Positions 1 through 13,075 are shown, counted from the stretch's first letter. The stretch is DNA of 64,000 bases from Ovis canadensis (GCF_042477335.2 NC_091255.1:22422501-22486500); one strand, 5' to 3'. The notes: a model not told the origin generated them from the letters alone. Program-made: numbers and translations.

Positions 1-1600
<1,600 letters not shown>

Positions 1601-1740
1601 ACCGAGAGAGTGAGAGTGAGACAGGAAGACCTGAGAGCCCGAGGCCCGAGCCGGGAGCCGGGACGCTGGGGTCTAGGGTGTTCACGCCGGGGGGCTGAAG
1701 AGATTCGTGCGCCGCTTCCGTGTATCAGCCAAACTTCAGC

Positions 1741-1763
1741 TGACCTTTGGACTCGTTAAACAA
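1741..1763. promoter_or_regulatory. HNF4-type DR1 plus forkhead motif upstream of HNF1B
   Basis: Seen: TGACCTTTGGACT at 1741-1753 is, on the minus strand, AGTCCA-A-AGGTCA, a direct repeat with one-base spacer of the kind bound by HNF4A. One base later GTTAAAC at 1755-1761 overlaps TAAACAA at 1757-1763, resembling an HNF1 half-site and a FOX site. The cluster is about 430 bp upstream of the start codon. Inference only: regulation by liver or kidney nuclear receptors and FOXA. Confidence 0.4.
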
Positions 1764-2400
1764 GTAGCTTGCAGCCTGGTGTGCAAGGCGCCGGGACTTT
1801 TCCACCCGCGGCGGGTCCGGCTTTAAGTCCGGAGAGAAGGAGAAACTGTGCTCGGGGGCTCAGGTGAGGGCTGGAGGAAGCTGGGGTGCTCTTGGGAGAA
1901 GGAGACGGAGGAGCGGGACCCTCACACGCGTCCCGACCAACCTGCAAGTGGTGGGCCCGGTGAGCCGGGCGAGCGGAGGAAGAAACTGACCGCAGGGGAG
2001 TGGACGCGGAGACCCGGGGAAAGAGGGGTGTGTTGGGCGGGGGTGAGTGTGGAATGCGGGGCGGGTGGCGGGCCCTGAGTTCTACCTGGGTTACCGCTCT
2101 GCCGACCCCATGCCTCCGGGCGCCGGGGCTGGCGGCTTGGATCTGCAGAACTGTCGGCCGCAGAGCGTAGGCCAGCGGGAAGGAGGCCGGGAGGACCCTT
2201 GGGAAGAGGAGGCGCCGACTAACTGGGTGCCGCGGCGCCGCACCGGCACCCAGCCTGGCCAAGCCGCGGGCAGCTGGACGCCCGGGCCCCTGGGCTTTAA
2301 AACCCAGAATCTCAAAGCGCGCTTTCGGGGCAAAACTGGGATTGCGGGGCCTCCGTTCTGGCGGTGAAAACTGGCTGGACAGTTGAAGCCGCACGTCTTC

Positions 2401-3200
2401 TGGGCTCACTGATTTCTGGTTTATTCGCAGCTCCAGGACACAGCAGTTCCCAGGGCCAGAGACTGATCTCTGTGGACGCGAGGTCAAGGCGGCGGTGGCT
2501 GGCGACTCCCACGCCTAGTTGGGAAGGGACCGACCAAGCCAGCGAGGGACAGAAGTGATTGCTCACGCCGGCCCGGTCCAGGAAGGAAGCCGGGAACCTC
2601 TCAGCGCTATCGGAGTTTCACCGGCATCTCCCCGAGGTGCTCCGACTCCAGGCTGCCCAGGACCTGCAGAAGATCCAGCGCAGCAGGGGCTTTTTAGGAC
2701 CCATGGCTCACAGTCCCATAGTTCCTGGGGCAGAGGACACCTCCTTCCTCTCTCTAAGCCTCAGGTTCATCACCTAAGAAATACTGAAACCTAAAGCCCA
2801 GAGGATGCGGCATTGTGTACATTGAATAAGCCCACCTGTGAAACCCTGTATTCCAGGATCAGTGTTCACACTTTTCTGAGAAGGCAGGCAGTCGGTTCCT
2901 AATAGTGAAATCTAGCAGCCCCTAGGGAGGTTCAGGATTCTCAGAACCAAGCAAATTCAGCGCTGGGCTTGGAGGGCCTGGGAGCTTAGGGACAAACATT
3001 GAGAATGAACAGGGCATTTGCAAAAGAGCTTCTAAGCAAAGTCTCCCTACTTTCCCACCTTTTAAAGACAGTTAGGAGGAGGAGGAGAATTTCAGCAGGA
3101 GTAGGAGTGGGATTGGGGAGGGTCATCAGATCTGTCTGCTTGGTTCAGGTACCAGGGCTGAAACTCAGATGTGGTTGATCCAAGTCAGGCTGTTAAGGAG
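2401..3200. other. Upstream flank, no gene recognised
   Basis: Transition from the CpG island to ordinary AT-richer sequence. A possible plus-strand splice acceptor lies at 2428-2430. No repeat or conserved reading frame is obvious. Confidence 0.5.
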
Positions 3201-3203
3201 CTT

Positions 3204-3420
3204 GTTGTTGTTGTTTAGTCCCTAAATCGTCTCCCACTCTTTTGCAACCCCATGGACAGTAGCCCTACCAGGCTCCCCTGTCCATGGGATTTCCCAGGCA
3301 AGAATACTGGAGTGGGTAGCCATTTCCTTCTCCAGGGGACTTTTCCCCACTCAGGGATGGAACCCATGTCTGCTGCATTGCCAGGTGGATTCTTTACCAC
3401 TGAGCCACCAGGGAAGCCCC
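3204..3420 (-). mobile_element. Bov-tA SINE
   Basis: Reverse-oriented copy carrying the usual blocks: rule-like 'gactctttgcaaccccatgg', 'aagaatactggagtgggt' and the tRNA-derived head ending in 'ccaccagggaagcccc'. Similar AAGGA strings flank it. Confidence 0.9.
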
Positions 3421-4550
3421 GCTAAGGACCTAGGTTGACTTTTTAAATTACAGGGCTTGCTCTGCACTCCTGGACCACCCACGAGAAAGGGGTGGTTGTG
3501 TGCACGGAGCTCTGGGTGACCTTTACAGCATCTCAATGTCTTTCCCCGAGAAAGGGGTAAGAAGTTCATAGAAACGAGGGCTCTTCATTTCACCTTATTG
3601 TCTTGGAGTTTGTTGTGACATATGGCACCTCCTTGCCCCTCACTGTTCAGCCCAATGGGAGAACATTTTTTGCCTCCCCAGCTCCCCTCAGCAGGGATAA
3701 TGAAGTGTTCAGAGTAAATGTCCCTGGAGAACAATCACTTTTTCTCTGTCCCTCACTTGCTATCATGATAGAAGCAGTCAAGTGTAATGAAGATCAGTTT
3801 CTGTGTTTAGCTGGGAAAACCCATTAAAAAACCAGCCATCACTTCCCTTTTAACAACAAAGCTTTGATTTGTAGTTCCGACTGCTGTGTGCCCAGTCTGA
3901 CTCTCAAGCTTCCTTATCTCTCAAAATTCAGGTGTCAGCAAACCCATTCTTCCCCCCTACCCCAGCCCATGGAAACACACAGAAAGTTGCCCAGAGCACA
4001 GGGAAATTTCCTATGCGTGTCCAGGTAATCTGGCTATTCAAAGTCAGCAGCCTCCTGTAACCCTCTTGCTCAGGTATCTGTATATATTACCTGATGCAGT
4101 ACGGGTGCTCACCAAGTAACTGCAGCTATTCTGTGGGCAGACCCATTATCTGTCTCTTCATATGGAAATTTGGAAAGAAAAAGTGTAAGGATCCCCGCAG
4201 AGGGTCCTTCGGGATGTGGGTCACAAATGCTCACCAAATGAATTATCTCAAAAAACACTTTGGTTAGGCTTCCTCTGAACAGAGGAAGCCAGAACATAAC
4301 TGAAATACTCTTGCTTATGCTTCACACAGGATGAAGTAGTGACGGACTGACGCAGTAGCCCCGTTTTAGAGAGCTGGGGAAAGGAGATGCAGGACATTTT
4401 GAAGAGGTGGCTTGGAGCTCCTGTAATCAGTTAATAGAAGGGTTGAGATTGGGGCTCAGGATTTTTGAGTAGGGCTTTAGGATGAAAGAGAAAGGGCTCC
4501 AGTTTTACTGCGTTGGGAGATGCGAAGTTGAAAGGGGGGATTCTGCTGTG
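3421..4550. other. Intergenic, nothing recognised
   Basis: Apparently single-copy sequence of mixed composition. Short open frames (for example near 3603-3827) have no recognisable domain. Confidence 0.5.
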
Positions 4551-4554
4551 AATC

Positions 4555-4700
4555 CACAGCAGAGAATAGAGAGCAGATGTTGGCATCAAACAGACCTAAA
4601 TGTGGGTTCTGCAATCTGCTTAACCAGCTGTGTAACTTGGATAAGCTTGCATTACATAAGCTTCTGAGCCTCAGTTTCCTTAGGGGGAAAAGGATCCTAA
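4555..4700 (+). mobile_element. MIR SINE relic
   Basis: Contains the diverged MIR core and the typical 'cctcagtttcctta' segment after 'tgtaacttggataag'. Old and substituted. Confidence 0.6.
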
Positions 4701-4710
4701 TACTCTACTG

Positions 4711-4713
<3 letters not shown>

Positions 4714-4747
<34 letters not shown>
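4714..4747 (+). repeat. (TG)n microsatellite
   Basis: Uninterrupted TG dinucleotide run of about 17 units, likely polymorphic. Confidence 0.95.
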
Positions 4748-4748
<1 letters not shown>

Positions 4749-4878
4749 CAGTAAAAAAATAATGAGTTAGTAACTGCAGGTGCAAGTGTCTGACCTGTTT
4801 AGAAAGAGACAGCCCATCATGAAAACACGCAAAGAAGTAAGGCAGCTGACCTTCTGGGACCCTTTTATTCCCAGCATT

Positions 4879-4895
4879 TTTTTTTTTTTTTTTTT
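4879..4895. repeat. poly-T tract
   Basis: Homopolymer T run of about 17 bases without a SINE body attached that I can recognise. Confidence 0.7.
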
Positions 4896-5950
4896 GAGTT
4901 ACCGAATTTAAGGAGACCAGATTAGGTTCTTCTACTCAATGAATCCACTCGTTCACATCCCAAGATTTTTCTATGGGAAATGTAGTCTCTGATCCAAGAT
5001 AATTTAAAATCCAGTTGGCTCATTAGTCTATGAAAGTTTTCTGGGCACCATCTTGGAAATTTCACAGAATGGCACTTGTGGTCCCCATGGACTCAGTCTC
5101 TCCCTAACGTCACAGCCTGGGTGACCCTGCTTTCCTGAGCTTGTGCACACAGACTCCCTATTTCCACGGTTCCCCTGATTTGCTTACAGCTGGGAGAACC
5201 CAGTCCTCTCTGTTCTTTGATCCTCCCCTCTCCACATTGATTCAGGAGAGTCTCTAGAAAGTCTCAAAATGAAAGCATGTCTAGAGTTAAGCATGAATAC
5301 CGTCCTATCCTAGTCTGAAACTGGCTGCAAGCCTTATTGTTAAGAGAGCAGCGTTGCGCCTAGAGAGCATTCTAGACTGTGTCGTTAGAGCCGGAGTTTC
5401 CATCTCTGGATACAAAACTCTTTTCTGGATAACTCTTCACCTCCCCGAAAGGCTTGCTGGGTCCCTTCTCTGATTCTGCTTTTGAAAGATGCCCACTTGG
5501 TCTGAACGGCCCTTTAAGTTCCCTATCTTTTCTGTGATTTGCAATTCCAGAATGACCCTGTTATCCATTTCCAGACTTTTGGGCAGATGATGCAGGAGCT
5601 CAGCTGGAACTCTGAGTAGTACTAGACATGGGACACCATGGAAAGTAAACTCCAAGAAGATGGAGACCGTCTCATGACTTACTCTTCAATATCCAGAGAG
5701 ATGTCTGATCCATAAAAGATGCTCAATAAAACCTTGTTGAATAAATGAGCAAGTAATCATTCCTCCACAATACCATTAAGAGTGATTTTTGAGTCCTTAT
5801 TTATACTTGATTTTCCTAGTTGTCAGCAAGGAAGTTGTAGTTTAAATACCCTCCCCAGACCCAAATGGGTATATAATGCGCAACTCCATTTATGTAAAGT
5901 TAAAAGGCAGGAAAATCTAACCCATGGTGATAGAGGCTAAATTTGAGGCT
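4896..5950. other. Intergenic, nothing recognised
   Basis: No repeat consensus, splice-bounded frame or RNA gene recognised. An AATAAA at about 5726 lacks an associated gene. Confidence 0.5.
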
Positions 5951-5954
5951 ACTT

Positions 5955-6125
5955 GGGACTTCCCTGGTGGTCCAGTGGTTAAAACTTCACCTTCCAATGC
6001 AGGGGGTGCAGGTTTGATCCCTGGTTGGAGAGCTAAGATCCCGCATGCCTCCTGGTCAAAAAAAACTGAACGTAAAACAGAAGCAACACTGTAACAAAGT
6101 CAATGAAGACTTTTACAATGGTCCT
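5955..6125 (+). mobile_element. CHR-type SINE with long 3' tail
   Basis: Starts with the CHR head 'gacttccctggtggtccag', has the box B region 'ggtttgatccctggttgg', and after a short A-run carries a non-poly-A tail ('gtaaaacagaagcaacactg'...). The same tail recurs in the copy at 11424-11592. Confidence 0.8.
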
Positions 6126-6296
6126 CTTAAAAAAATTGAGGTTACTTTGGGGGATGTATTCACAGGGACGGGTAATGAGGGAGCTTTCTGGGATGCTGGG
6201 AAAGTTCTCTGTCTTGATCAGGATGGTGGATACATCGTCGGGCTACACACCTAGGATTTGTGGATGTTGCTATAAATTAAAACTTTGTTGATGCTA

Positions 6297-6496
6297 GCTG
6301 CTTAGTCATGTCTGACGCTTTGCAACCCCATGGACTGTAGCCCACCAGGCTCCTCCATCCATGGGATGTTTCCAGGCAAGAATACTGGAGTGGGTTGCCA
6401 TTACCTTCTCCAGGTGATCTTCCTGACCCAGGGATTGAACCCTGGTCTCCTGCATTTCAAGCAGACTCTTCACTGCCTGAGCCACTGTGGAAGCCC
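6297..6496 (-). mobile_element. Bov-tA SINE
   Basis: Reverse-oriented copy; blocks from 'gcttagtcatgtctgac' to 'gagccactgtggaagccc' are present in order. Confidence 0.9.
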
Positions 6497-6699
6497 AAAT
6501 GATAACTTAGTATAAAGTATATAATTCCAAAGCATCAAACGTGAACAGTGGCAGCCACCTCCTTACTGTAAACAGTTGCTGCATGGCCCTATACATTCTT
6601 TCCCATTTGCCATGTATGGTTTATTACCATTGAAACTTACAGACTAGCATATTTCAGGGGTGGGCAAACATTTCCCAGAAAGGGCTGGATTGTAACACA

Positions 6700-6895
6700 C
6701 TGGTAAAGAATCCACCTGCCAGTGCAGGAGATGCAAGAAACTCGGGTTCGATCCCTGGGTCGGGAAGATCCCTTGGAGTAGGAAATAGCAACCCACTCCA
6801 ATATTCCTTCTTGGAAAATTCCATGGACAGAGGAACCGGGTGGACTACCATCTGTGGGGTCACAAAGCGTCAGACATGACTGAGCACATCAGTGC
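6700..6895 (+). mobile_element. Bov-tA SINE (5'-truncated) in hAT element
   Basis: Begins within the head at 'actggtaaagaatccacctg' and runs to 'gtcagacatgactgagcaca'. No clear target-site duplication. Confidence 0.88.
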
Positions 6896-7022
6896 GTTAG
6901 CAAGTATTTTAGGCTTTTGAGGCTTATAGTCTCGTCACAACTGCTCAATTCTGCTGTTGTAGACAATACACAAGTGAAATGTGTGGCTCTGTACCAATAA
7001 AGCTACTTACAAAAGCAATTGG

Positions 7023-7084
7023 ATGGACTTCACTGGTGATCCAGTGGTTAAAAATCCACCTGGCAACAAAACAAAACCAAAAAA
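7023..7084 (+). mobile_element. Short CHR SINE with target-site duplication CAATTGG
   Basis: A CHR head fragment ('gacttcactggtgatccag') ending in an A-rich tail lies between CAATTGG at 7016-7022 and 7085-7091. It is only 62 bp, an internally truncated copy inserted in the hAT element. Confidence 0.8.
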
Positions 7085-7239
7085 CAATTGGCTGGCTGGA
7101 TTTAGCCTGTGGGCTACAGTTTGGCTGAACCTTGGATAAAACTATATATCCGAAAGAGACCTGAGAGGCATCTCACTTCACTTCTTCGTCTTTGGGATGA
7201 GGAAACAGATTCAGGGAGGAGAAATGACTTTCCCAGGAG

Positions 7240-7450
7240 ATACTAGCACAGAACACCGGGGAGATCCTGGATTTGGAGTCGAATAGAGCAGCTGTTTGTG
7301 GGTGTGGCTTTGGGAAAGTTACTTAATTTGAGTCTTCATATTAGCACCATATGTCAATGGTGATAATAGTGGAATTTCTATCTCCTAGAGTTATTGGAAG
7401 GATTAAATTAGATAACACAGAAAAACACCTTGTAGGGGGCTTGGACTTTG
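7240..7450 (+). mobile_element. MIR SINE relic
   Basis: Diverged MIR: 'tttggagtcgaatagagc', 'gaaagttacttaatttgag' and 'tagagttattggaaggatta' follow the family order. Confidence 0.6.
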
Positions 7451-9140
7451 TTTCAAATGAAGTGCTTTCTCAATCATAGCACACAGCTCAAGGGCTCCTT
7501 TCTGTATCCCTTCCTTCCCTTTTCCTAAATCACAACTTCTAGGGGAAGTTCACTGACAAACACATCCAAGTGTTTACTACCTGTGAAGTCCTCCGGGGAC
7601 AGCTGCAAGCTTGGGACAAATGGCTCCAGGAGGATGTCAGATCCTACCACCCAGCCCTCAGCTTCCTTTCTAGAAATCCCTTCCAGCTCTGTGCTTTTAT
7701 TTCCCCAAACAAGCTGCTATCAGATGATCTTTGCCAGGAAAACTCCTAAGGGTAAAGGAGATTTTGCTCATTTGATTCAACAACCCACCTCCTTCTTGCT
7801 GGGTCATTTTTAGAAATAGGGTGTTCCCAGGAGCTTGTAAAAGATTAAATTAAAAACGAGCAACCTAGTATGATATTAAACTAATAAATACTACACCTGG
7901 CATAGACAGCCTTCACTCCAGAGCAATAATCTAGCCCTTCTACTACACCCATGAAAAGTGAGGTTGGCAGGGGGCCCAGCACACAGCAGGGGCTGTATAA
8001 GTGTTTATTGAATCAACAATATGGGCCAGGCTAGTGTTCAGAAAAGAAAGAAAGGCAATACTCTTTACTAAGATTTCCTGGAATCTGTTTTCAGATTAAT
8101 AGTCAAAGAATTGTTAGTGAGGGATCCTCGTGGTACTCTCCTCTGTATTCTTCCCACAAACCTGTGAGCTAGGCAGCATCAGACCTGCTTAATGATGAAG
8201 AAATAGAGGCTCTAAAAGAGTAAATACTGGCCCAAGGACCCACAAATGGTTAAGGAGTGGAATCTTGGCCTTGAACTGAGGACTCCCTGGTGCTCCATTA
8301 AGTACCTTCATTCTGGGTCCTTTGCATCTTCCAAACCCAAACGGGATGGGAGAGACAGAGCATAGCGAAGCACCTTGAACAGTTTCAGGGCAGAGAAATC
8401 TTGTGATGTGTTAGAGAGAGAGAGGTCAAAGTCTTTCCTGTCTAAGGCGATTCCAGCCACATAAAGAACTCTAACATTTGTACAGTGTTTTATGGTGTGC
8501 AAAGAGCTTCCTCCTTTCATTTGATCCTCAAGACAGTCTCACAAAGAAAGCAAGGCAGGCGTTAGTATTCACACTTCACAGACGAGGAAACCGACGCTCA
8601 TAGAGGAAAAAAGATCCACCGAAGATTCCAGTACCACCCTCTATTGATCCAAGTCTTCTGAAGCTGGACTCTACAGTCCTCCCCACAACATTGTGTTTGC
8701 ACCGTGATGAGATTAGCACAAGGCACAGCCCAGAACAGATACAAGATTTAGGGATAGGGTAAAAAGAGTTACCCCCCATTCTAGTCCTGAGGCCACGCTC
8801 AAGTGGTGGAAAAGCTGGAACGGTGTCATTTCTCCTTCCACGGTGGACACGCCCCTGCTCTGCTGGGTGGTGTCTGCTCAGGAGGTCGGTGACATGATCT
8901 GAGGCATGAGTACCCACTGGGCCTCAGCTAAGGGATGAGCAAGGTCTTTTTTAATGCTAGGTGACTAGACACAGACGCTGCTCCCAGGCCTGGGGGTGCA
9001 GAGCACACAGGGCTGCTGAGTCAATGCAACAGACATTTATTGAGCACTACTGGTGGATGCTGGGCACTCCAGAAGCTGTCCAGTCGTGCTGAGATGAATG
9101 TGATTCCGTTGCTGCTCTGAAAGAGTTGGTTTTATAATGG
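7451..9140. other. Intergenic with faint ancient repeat traces
   Basis: Contains MIR/L2-like phrases near 8120-8250 and 8510-8600 ('tcacagacgaggaaac') and an L2-type end near 9020-9060. No gene recognised. Confidence 0.45.
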
Positions 9141-9179
9141 GAGAGATAGACACAAATACACTCACTTCTCTTTTTAAAA

Positions 9180-9321
9180 AAAATGTTTTGCTGAATTATT
9201 TTATGTTGTTTTTGGCCACACTGTGTGACATCTGGGATCCTAGTTTTCTGACCAGTGACCTAACCAGTGTCCTCTGCAGTGGAAGCAGAGTCTTAACCGC
9301 TAGACCACCAGGGAAGCCCCG
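9180..9321 (-). mobile_element. CHR SINE
   Basis: Antisense CHR: 'tttttggccacactgtgtg', 'gggatcctagttttctgacc', ending 'agaccaccagggaagcccc'. Confidence 0.85.
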
Positions 9322-9544
9322 TATACCCACTCCTATTGCTAGACAGGGTGGAACAGGGTTTACAATAAGCACGGTGCTGATCGCTTCACATAAAACATCT
9401 CCTTTATTCTTCACAACAGCCTCTGAGATAAAACTATTCCTTCTACCTTTGGATTTCTCCATTTGTGCTCAGAAAGCTCAAGATTTACAGTGAGGTCTTG
9501 TGTTGCCTAGCTTCACACATTTTCTGTACTTGCCGAGAGGCAGC

Positions 9545-9760
9545 AACGATAGGGGACTCAGGGTAGGGCTTGGAATCAGGCTGATCTGAGTTTGCAACCT
9601 GTCTCTACTGCTTCCCAGATGTGACCCTGGGCAAGCTGCCGCTCGGAACCTCAGTTTCCTCGTCGGTCAAAAGGAAAACAGTGTAGAATTTGGCAGGAAA
9701 GATAAATATGCAAGCCACTTGGCACAACACATAAATAGAAGCAAATGCTAATAATACTAG
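9545..9760 (+). mobile_element. MIR SINE relic
   Basis: MIR core with 'cagatgtgaccctgggcaag' and 'aacctcagtttcctcgtc'. Confidence 0.65.
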
Positions 9761-10040
9761 GGGAATCAGCCAAGTTCTGTGGGGACTCAGAGCGCTTGAA
9801 GGGTAAGTAGAATTTTGACAAGAACTCAGAGAACATTTCAGGCAGAAAGAATTATTAAGCAAAGGCTTGCAGGCATGAAAGTAGGTGAGGAGGTGATGGG
9901 GGCTGCAGAGGGCAAGCTGAGTTGTCTGGACCCTGGAGGGATCTTGCTAATGATGATGCTGGGAAGTTAGGGAGGACTGATATGAGCAAACATTGGATGC
10001 CACGCCTGGGGGTCTGAACCTCTCTCTTTAGGCAATGTGC

Positions 10041-10202
10041 GTGTGTGTGTGCAAGCTCAGTTGTGTCCGACTCTTCGTGAGCCCATGGCCTGTACGGACT
10101 GTAGGCTGCCAGGCTCCTCTGTCTGTGGAATTTTCCAGACAAGCATACTGGAGTGGGTTGCCATTTCCTATTTCAGGGGCTCTTCCCGACCCAGGGAGGA
10201 TC
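10041..10202 (-). mobile_element. Bov-tA SINE, truncated
   Basis: Reverse copy from 'gctcagttgtgtccgactc' to 'cccgacccagggagg'; the tRNA head is missing. Confidence 0.85.
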
Positions 10203-11180
10203 CTTTCTGGGGGGGATCTGGGGCTCCAGCTGCAGGCCCCACCAGTCCTCTTTCTTCCCAACTCCCACCTGGCAACCACCGCCGTCCTTGACACCCTTAG
10301 GAAGCCTGGTGTGGGCACAGAGAGGTGGGGAGAGCATGCTGGAGCCCCACGGCACCGCAAGGACAGGACAGTGGCCATCCCTGATCCAGGCTGACAGTGT
10401 CTGTCTGCCGTGGGTTAGAGCTGAGGCCCCAGGATGAAGAGATGCTTGGCTTGACTTCCACAGCCTCAGTGGGGGCATCGTGCATTGGTCCAGTGGCTGG
10501 GCAAGGGGGAAACTGGCAACTGGTGGGCTGTGTGCCAAGGCATGTCTGAGTCACAGGCTGGGGTTCCCAGACAGTAACCTGCTATCTTCCCTATCCCCCC
10601 AGGGAATCAGGCATTAAACAGCAAATAAAAAATAAACAGGGAGGGAGAGAGACAGAGAGAGGGAGGCAGAGAGTGAGGGGGAATGTCCCCAAGATCCCGC
10701 CGGACGGAGGCAGCGTGCGTTCTCCCCGCCCGGCCTTTGCCCAGACCTCAGCCTGGTAAGAATGTTCCGTCACAGTCTGTGGGCTGGACCTTGGCCTCTT
10801 TCCACACATTCAGAATCACCGGCTAATGAAGTGGATATTGTTTTCTGGTCCATCTCTCTCACCCGATGGCTAGTTCCCCTCCACGGGCCTCGCTCAGCAG
10901 TGGTGTCAGGAGTGATGTAGAGGCTGACCGTTTCCCATCACTGTCCCACACACCTCATTAACTCCTCCTTGCAGCTGGAGGTGACCATTAAGGATTAGAA
11001 AGGCCAGCGGGCCTTTCGGAGAGCAGAGGGACCCGCGGTTTCCCAGAAGTTCCTGACCCCCGTGTCCTCTCCCGTAAGACATGGGAGGTGACCTTCTGGG
11101 TTATAGAGCCATCGGAACAAAAAGGCATGCCCGCAGCTCTTAGGGAATCACTTTTTTTTTTTTTTAAATAAGAGACTTGC
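10203..11180. other. Intergenic, locally GC-rich, nothing recognised
   Basis: Moderately GC-rich single-copy sequence with a purine-rich gagaga tract near 10640-10680. Several overlapping open frames are present on both strands without recognisable protein similarity. Confidence 0.45.
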
Positions 11181-11770
11181 TTTTAAAAACAGAGGAATAG
11201 ATTTGAAACTTATAAAAACTAGTGAATGTAACAAAAAAGAATCAGATTCACTGATTCAGAGAACAAAGTAGTGGTTACAAGTGGAGAGATGGAAGAGGGA
11301 AGGAGCAATAAAGGGGCAGAGAATTAAGAGGCAGAAACTACCAGGCAGAAATTAAACTAGAAGGATACACGGTACAACACAGGGAATCTAGCACATATTT
11401 TCTCATAACTAAAATGATTAGCGGACTTCCCTGGTGGTCCAGTGGTTAAAACTTCACTTTCCAAAGCAGGGGGTGTGGGTTCAATCCCCCGTTGGGGGGC
11501 TAAGATCCCACATGCCTTGCAGCCAAAAAACCAAAACGTAAAACAGAAGCAATCCTGTAACAAATTCAATAAAAGCTTTAAAAATGGTTCACATTTAAAA
11601 AGTCTTTAAAAAATGATTAATACTATAAATTTATGTATATTTTAAGTAATGTATATTAACTTAAAGTTACGTATATTCTTAAGTTATGTATATTCTACCA
11701 CAGTAAAAACTTAGAAAAAAAAGAGGAATGAGACAAGAGCACTTCAATGTGGAATAAAAGAATATTCTTT
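11180..11770 (+). mobile_element. L1 3' fragment split by a CHR SINE
   Basis: Segments such as 'cagagaacaaagtagtggtt' and 'ggatacacggtacaacacag' match L1 3' UTR patterns. The CHR copy at 11424-11592 interrupts it, after which AT-rich L1-like tail sequence continues. Confidence 0.6.
11424..11592 (+). mobile_element. CHR-type SINE with long 3' tail
   Basis: Head 'gacttccctggtggtccag', box B 'gggttcaatcccccgttgg', then the extended tail 'aaaacagaagcaatcctgta' shared with the 5955-6125 copy. Confidence 0.85.
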
Positions 11771-12400
11771 GGAATCAAAGAATACCAAAAAAAAAGAAAA
11801 AAAGTACAAAATTACTTTACAAAATTACACCAGAGGACACCTGAAGCATTATCTATTGAAAGAAATGTCTCTGTTTCAAATCTGATCTAGCCCTGGCCCT
11901 GGGAGGCATGTGATCCTTGTTGGGTGAAGGAATAAATGAACGGTGTATTTTCACCACAGTCCTGTGATGAGTCAAGGTGGACAGTGTCTCAGGAAGTGAA
12001 GTGCCTGGCCACACAGTGCGGAAGCCGGTGGCAACGCCCCATCCTACATGGTCACTTTTCTCCAAGCCGTCTTTTTGTCTCCTCCGAGATCTACCACTTG
12101 CCAAGACGCTCTGGTGAAGTCATCCCGTGAGGACAATGGTTTGCACCGAGCACCTACGAGAAGACAGGTGTGGTGCTGGGTCCGGGTTGCGGCGCAGTAC
12201 TGGGCTGCCAAACCAGCCCTGCCCTCAGGAACAGCACAGCCCGACCGGCCACTCCTGGCGTCCAAACAGCCCCGCTCCCTGGTCCCGAAGCTCATTTTCA
12301 CCGTGGTCTCCCACGGCTCGTTAGTAAACATTTTTTCTAATCTATGTGAGTATTCACTTAAAAAAAACAAAAACAACTTTTGTTTTCTAAGTTATAAAAC
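11771..12400. other. Intergenic, nothing firm recognised
   Basis: Single-copy sequence with a MIR-like phrase near 11920-12010. The overlapping open frames at 12044-12512 have no recognisable motif. Confidence 0.4.
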
Positions 12401-12404
12401 TAAT

Positions 12405-13075
12405 AAACTTCACCCTAAGATCCAGCAATCCCACTTTTGGGGGGTATACCCCAAAGAACTGAAAGTGGGGATATTTGCACACAAAAGTTCACAGCAGCAC
12501 TGTTCGCAATAGCTGCAGTGTGGGCAGTTCCCTGGCAGTCCAGTAGTTAGAAGTCAGCGCTTTCACTGCTGAGGGCCCAGGTTCACTGGCTGGTCAGGAA
12601 ACTAAGATCCCACAGACCACGCAGGATGACAAAGAAAAAAGACAGCTAACGTGTGGAAGTAACCCAAGTGGCCAGAGCAGATGGATGGATAGGCAAAATG
12701 TGGTGTCCACATATAGTGGAATATTTTCCAACTTTGAAACAGGAAGGGGATTCTGGCAAATGCTACAACACAGATAAACCTTGAGGACATTATGCTAAGT
12801 GAAAGAAGTCAGTCCCAAGAGCACAGATACCGTATGATTCCACTCAGAGGAGACACGGGGAACAGTCAAATTTATAGAGAGAAACCACAGCGACGGTTTC
12901 AAGGCAGGGTGCGGGTGGTGGAAGTGGGGAAGGGGTAGTTACTGTGTCAAGGGTGCAGAGTTTCAGTCTGGCCCGATGAAAACCGTTCTAGAGAAAGATG
13001 GTAGTGATGACTACACGACGCTGTGATGCACGTCCTACCACTGAAATGTACATTTAAAAAACTGGATAAAGCAAA
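12405..13075 (+). mobile_element. L1 ORF2-end/3' UTR relic split by a SINE
   Basis: Signature phrases 'ccagcaatcccacttttggg', 'gcagcactgttcgcaatagc', 'gtatgattccactcagagg' and 'tgaaatgtacatttaaaaa' occur in L1 order. A CHR fragment at 12527-12650 interrupts it. Decayed, with no intact ORF. Confidence 0.8.
12527..12650 (+). mobile_element. CHR SINE fragment in L1
   Basis: 'agttccctggcagtccag' through 'aaactaagatcccacagacc' with an A-rich end. Confidence 0.75.

Larger units (their letters stand above)
6655..7133 (+). mobile_element. hAT-type MITE interrupted by two SINEs
   Basis: The ends read 'caggggtgggcaaac' and a diverged counterpart near 'gggctacagtttggctgaac'. The middle has 'ttaggcttttgaggcttata' and 'ggctctgtaccaataaagct', characteristic of non-autonomous Charlie-group (hAT) elements. 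SINEs at about 6700-6895 and 7023-7084 split it. Confidence 0.7.

Noticed and set aside
1756..2487. 243-codon minus-strand frame upstream of HNF1B
   Set aside because: Low-complexity Pro/Arg/Ser composition typical of CpG-island frames; no domain and no splice context.
4714..4747. Z-DNA or regulatory role for the TG tracts
   Set aside because: Ordinary microsatellites; nothing in the flanks supports a specific function.
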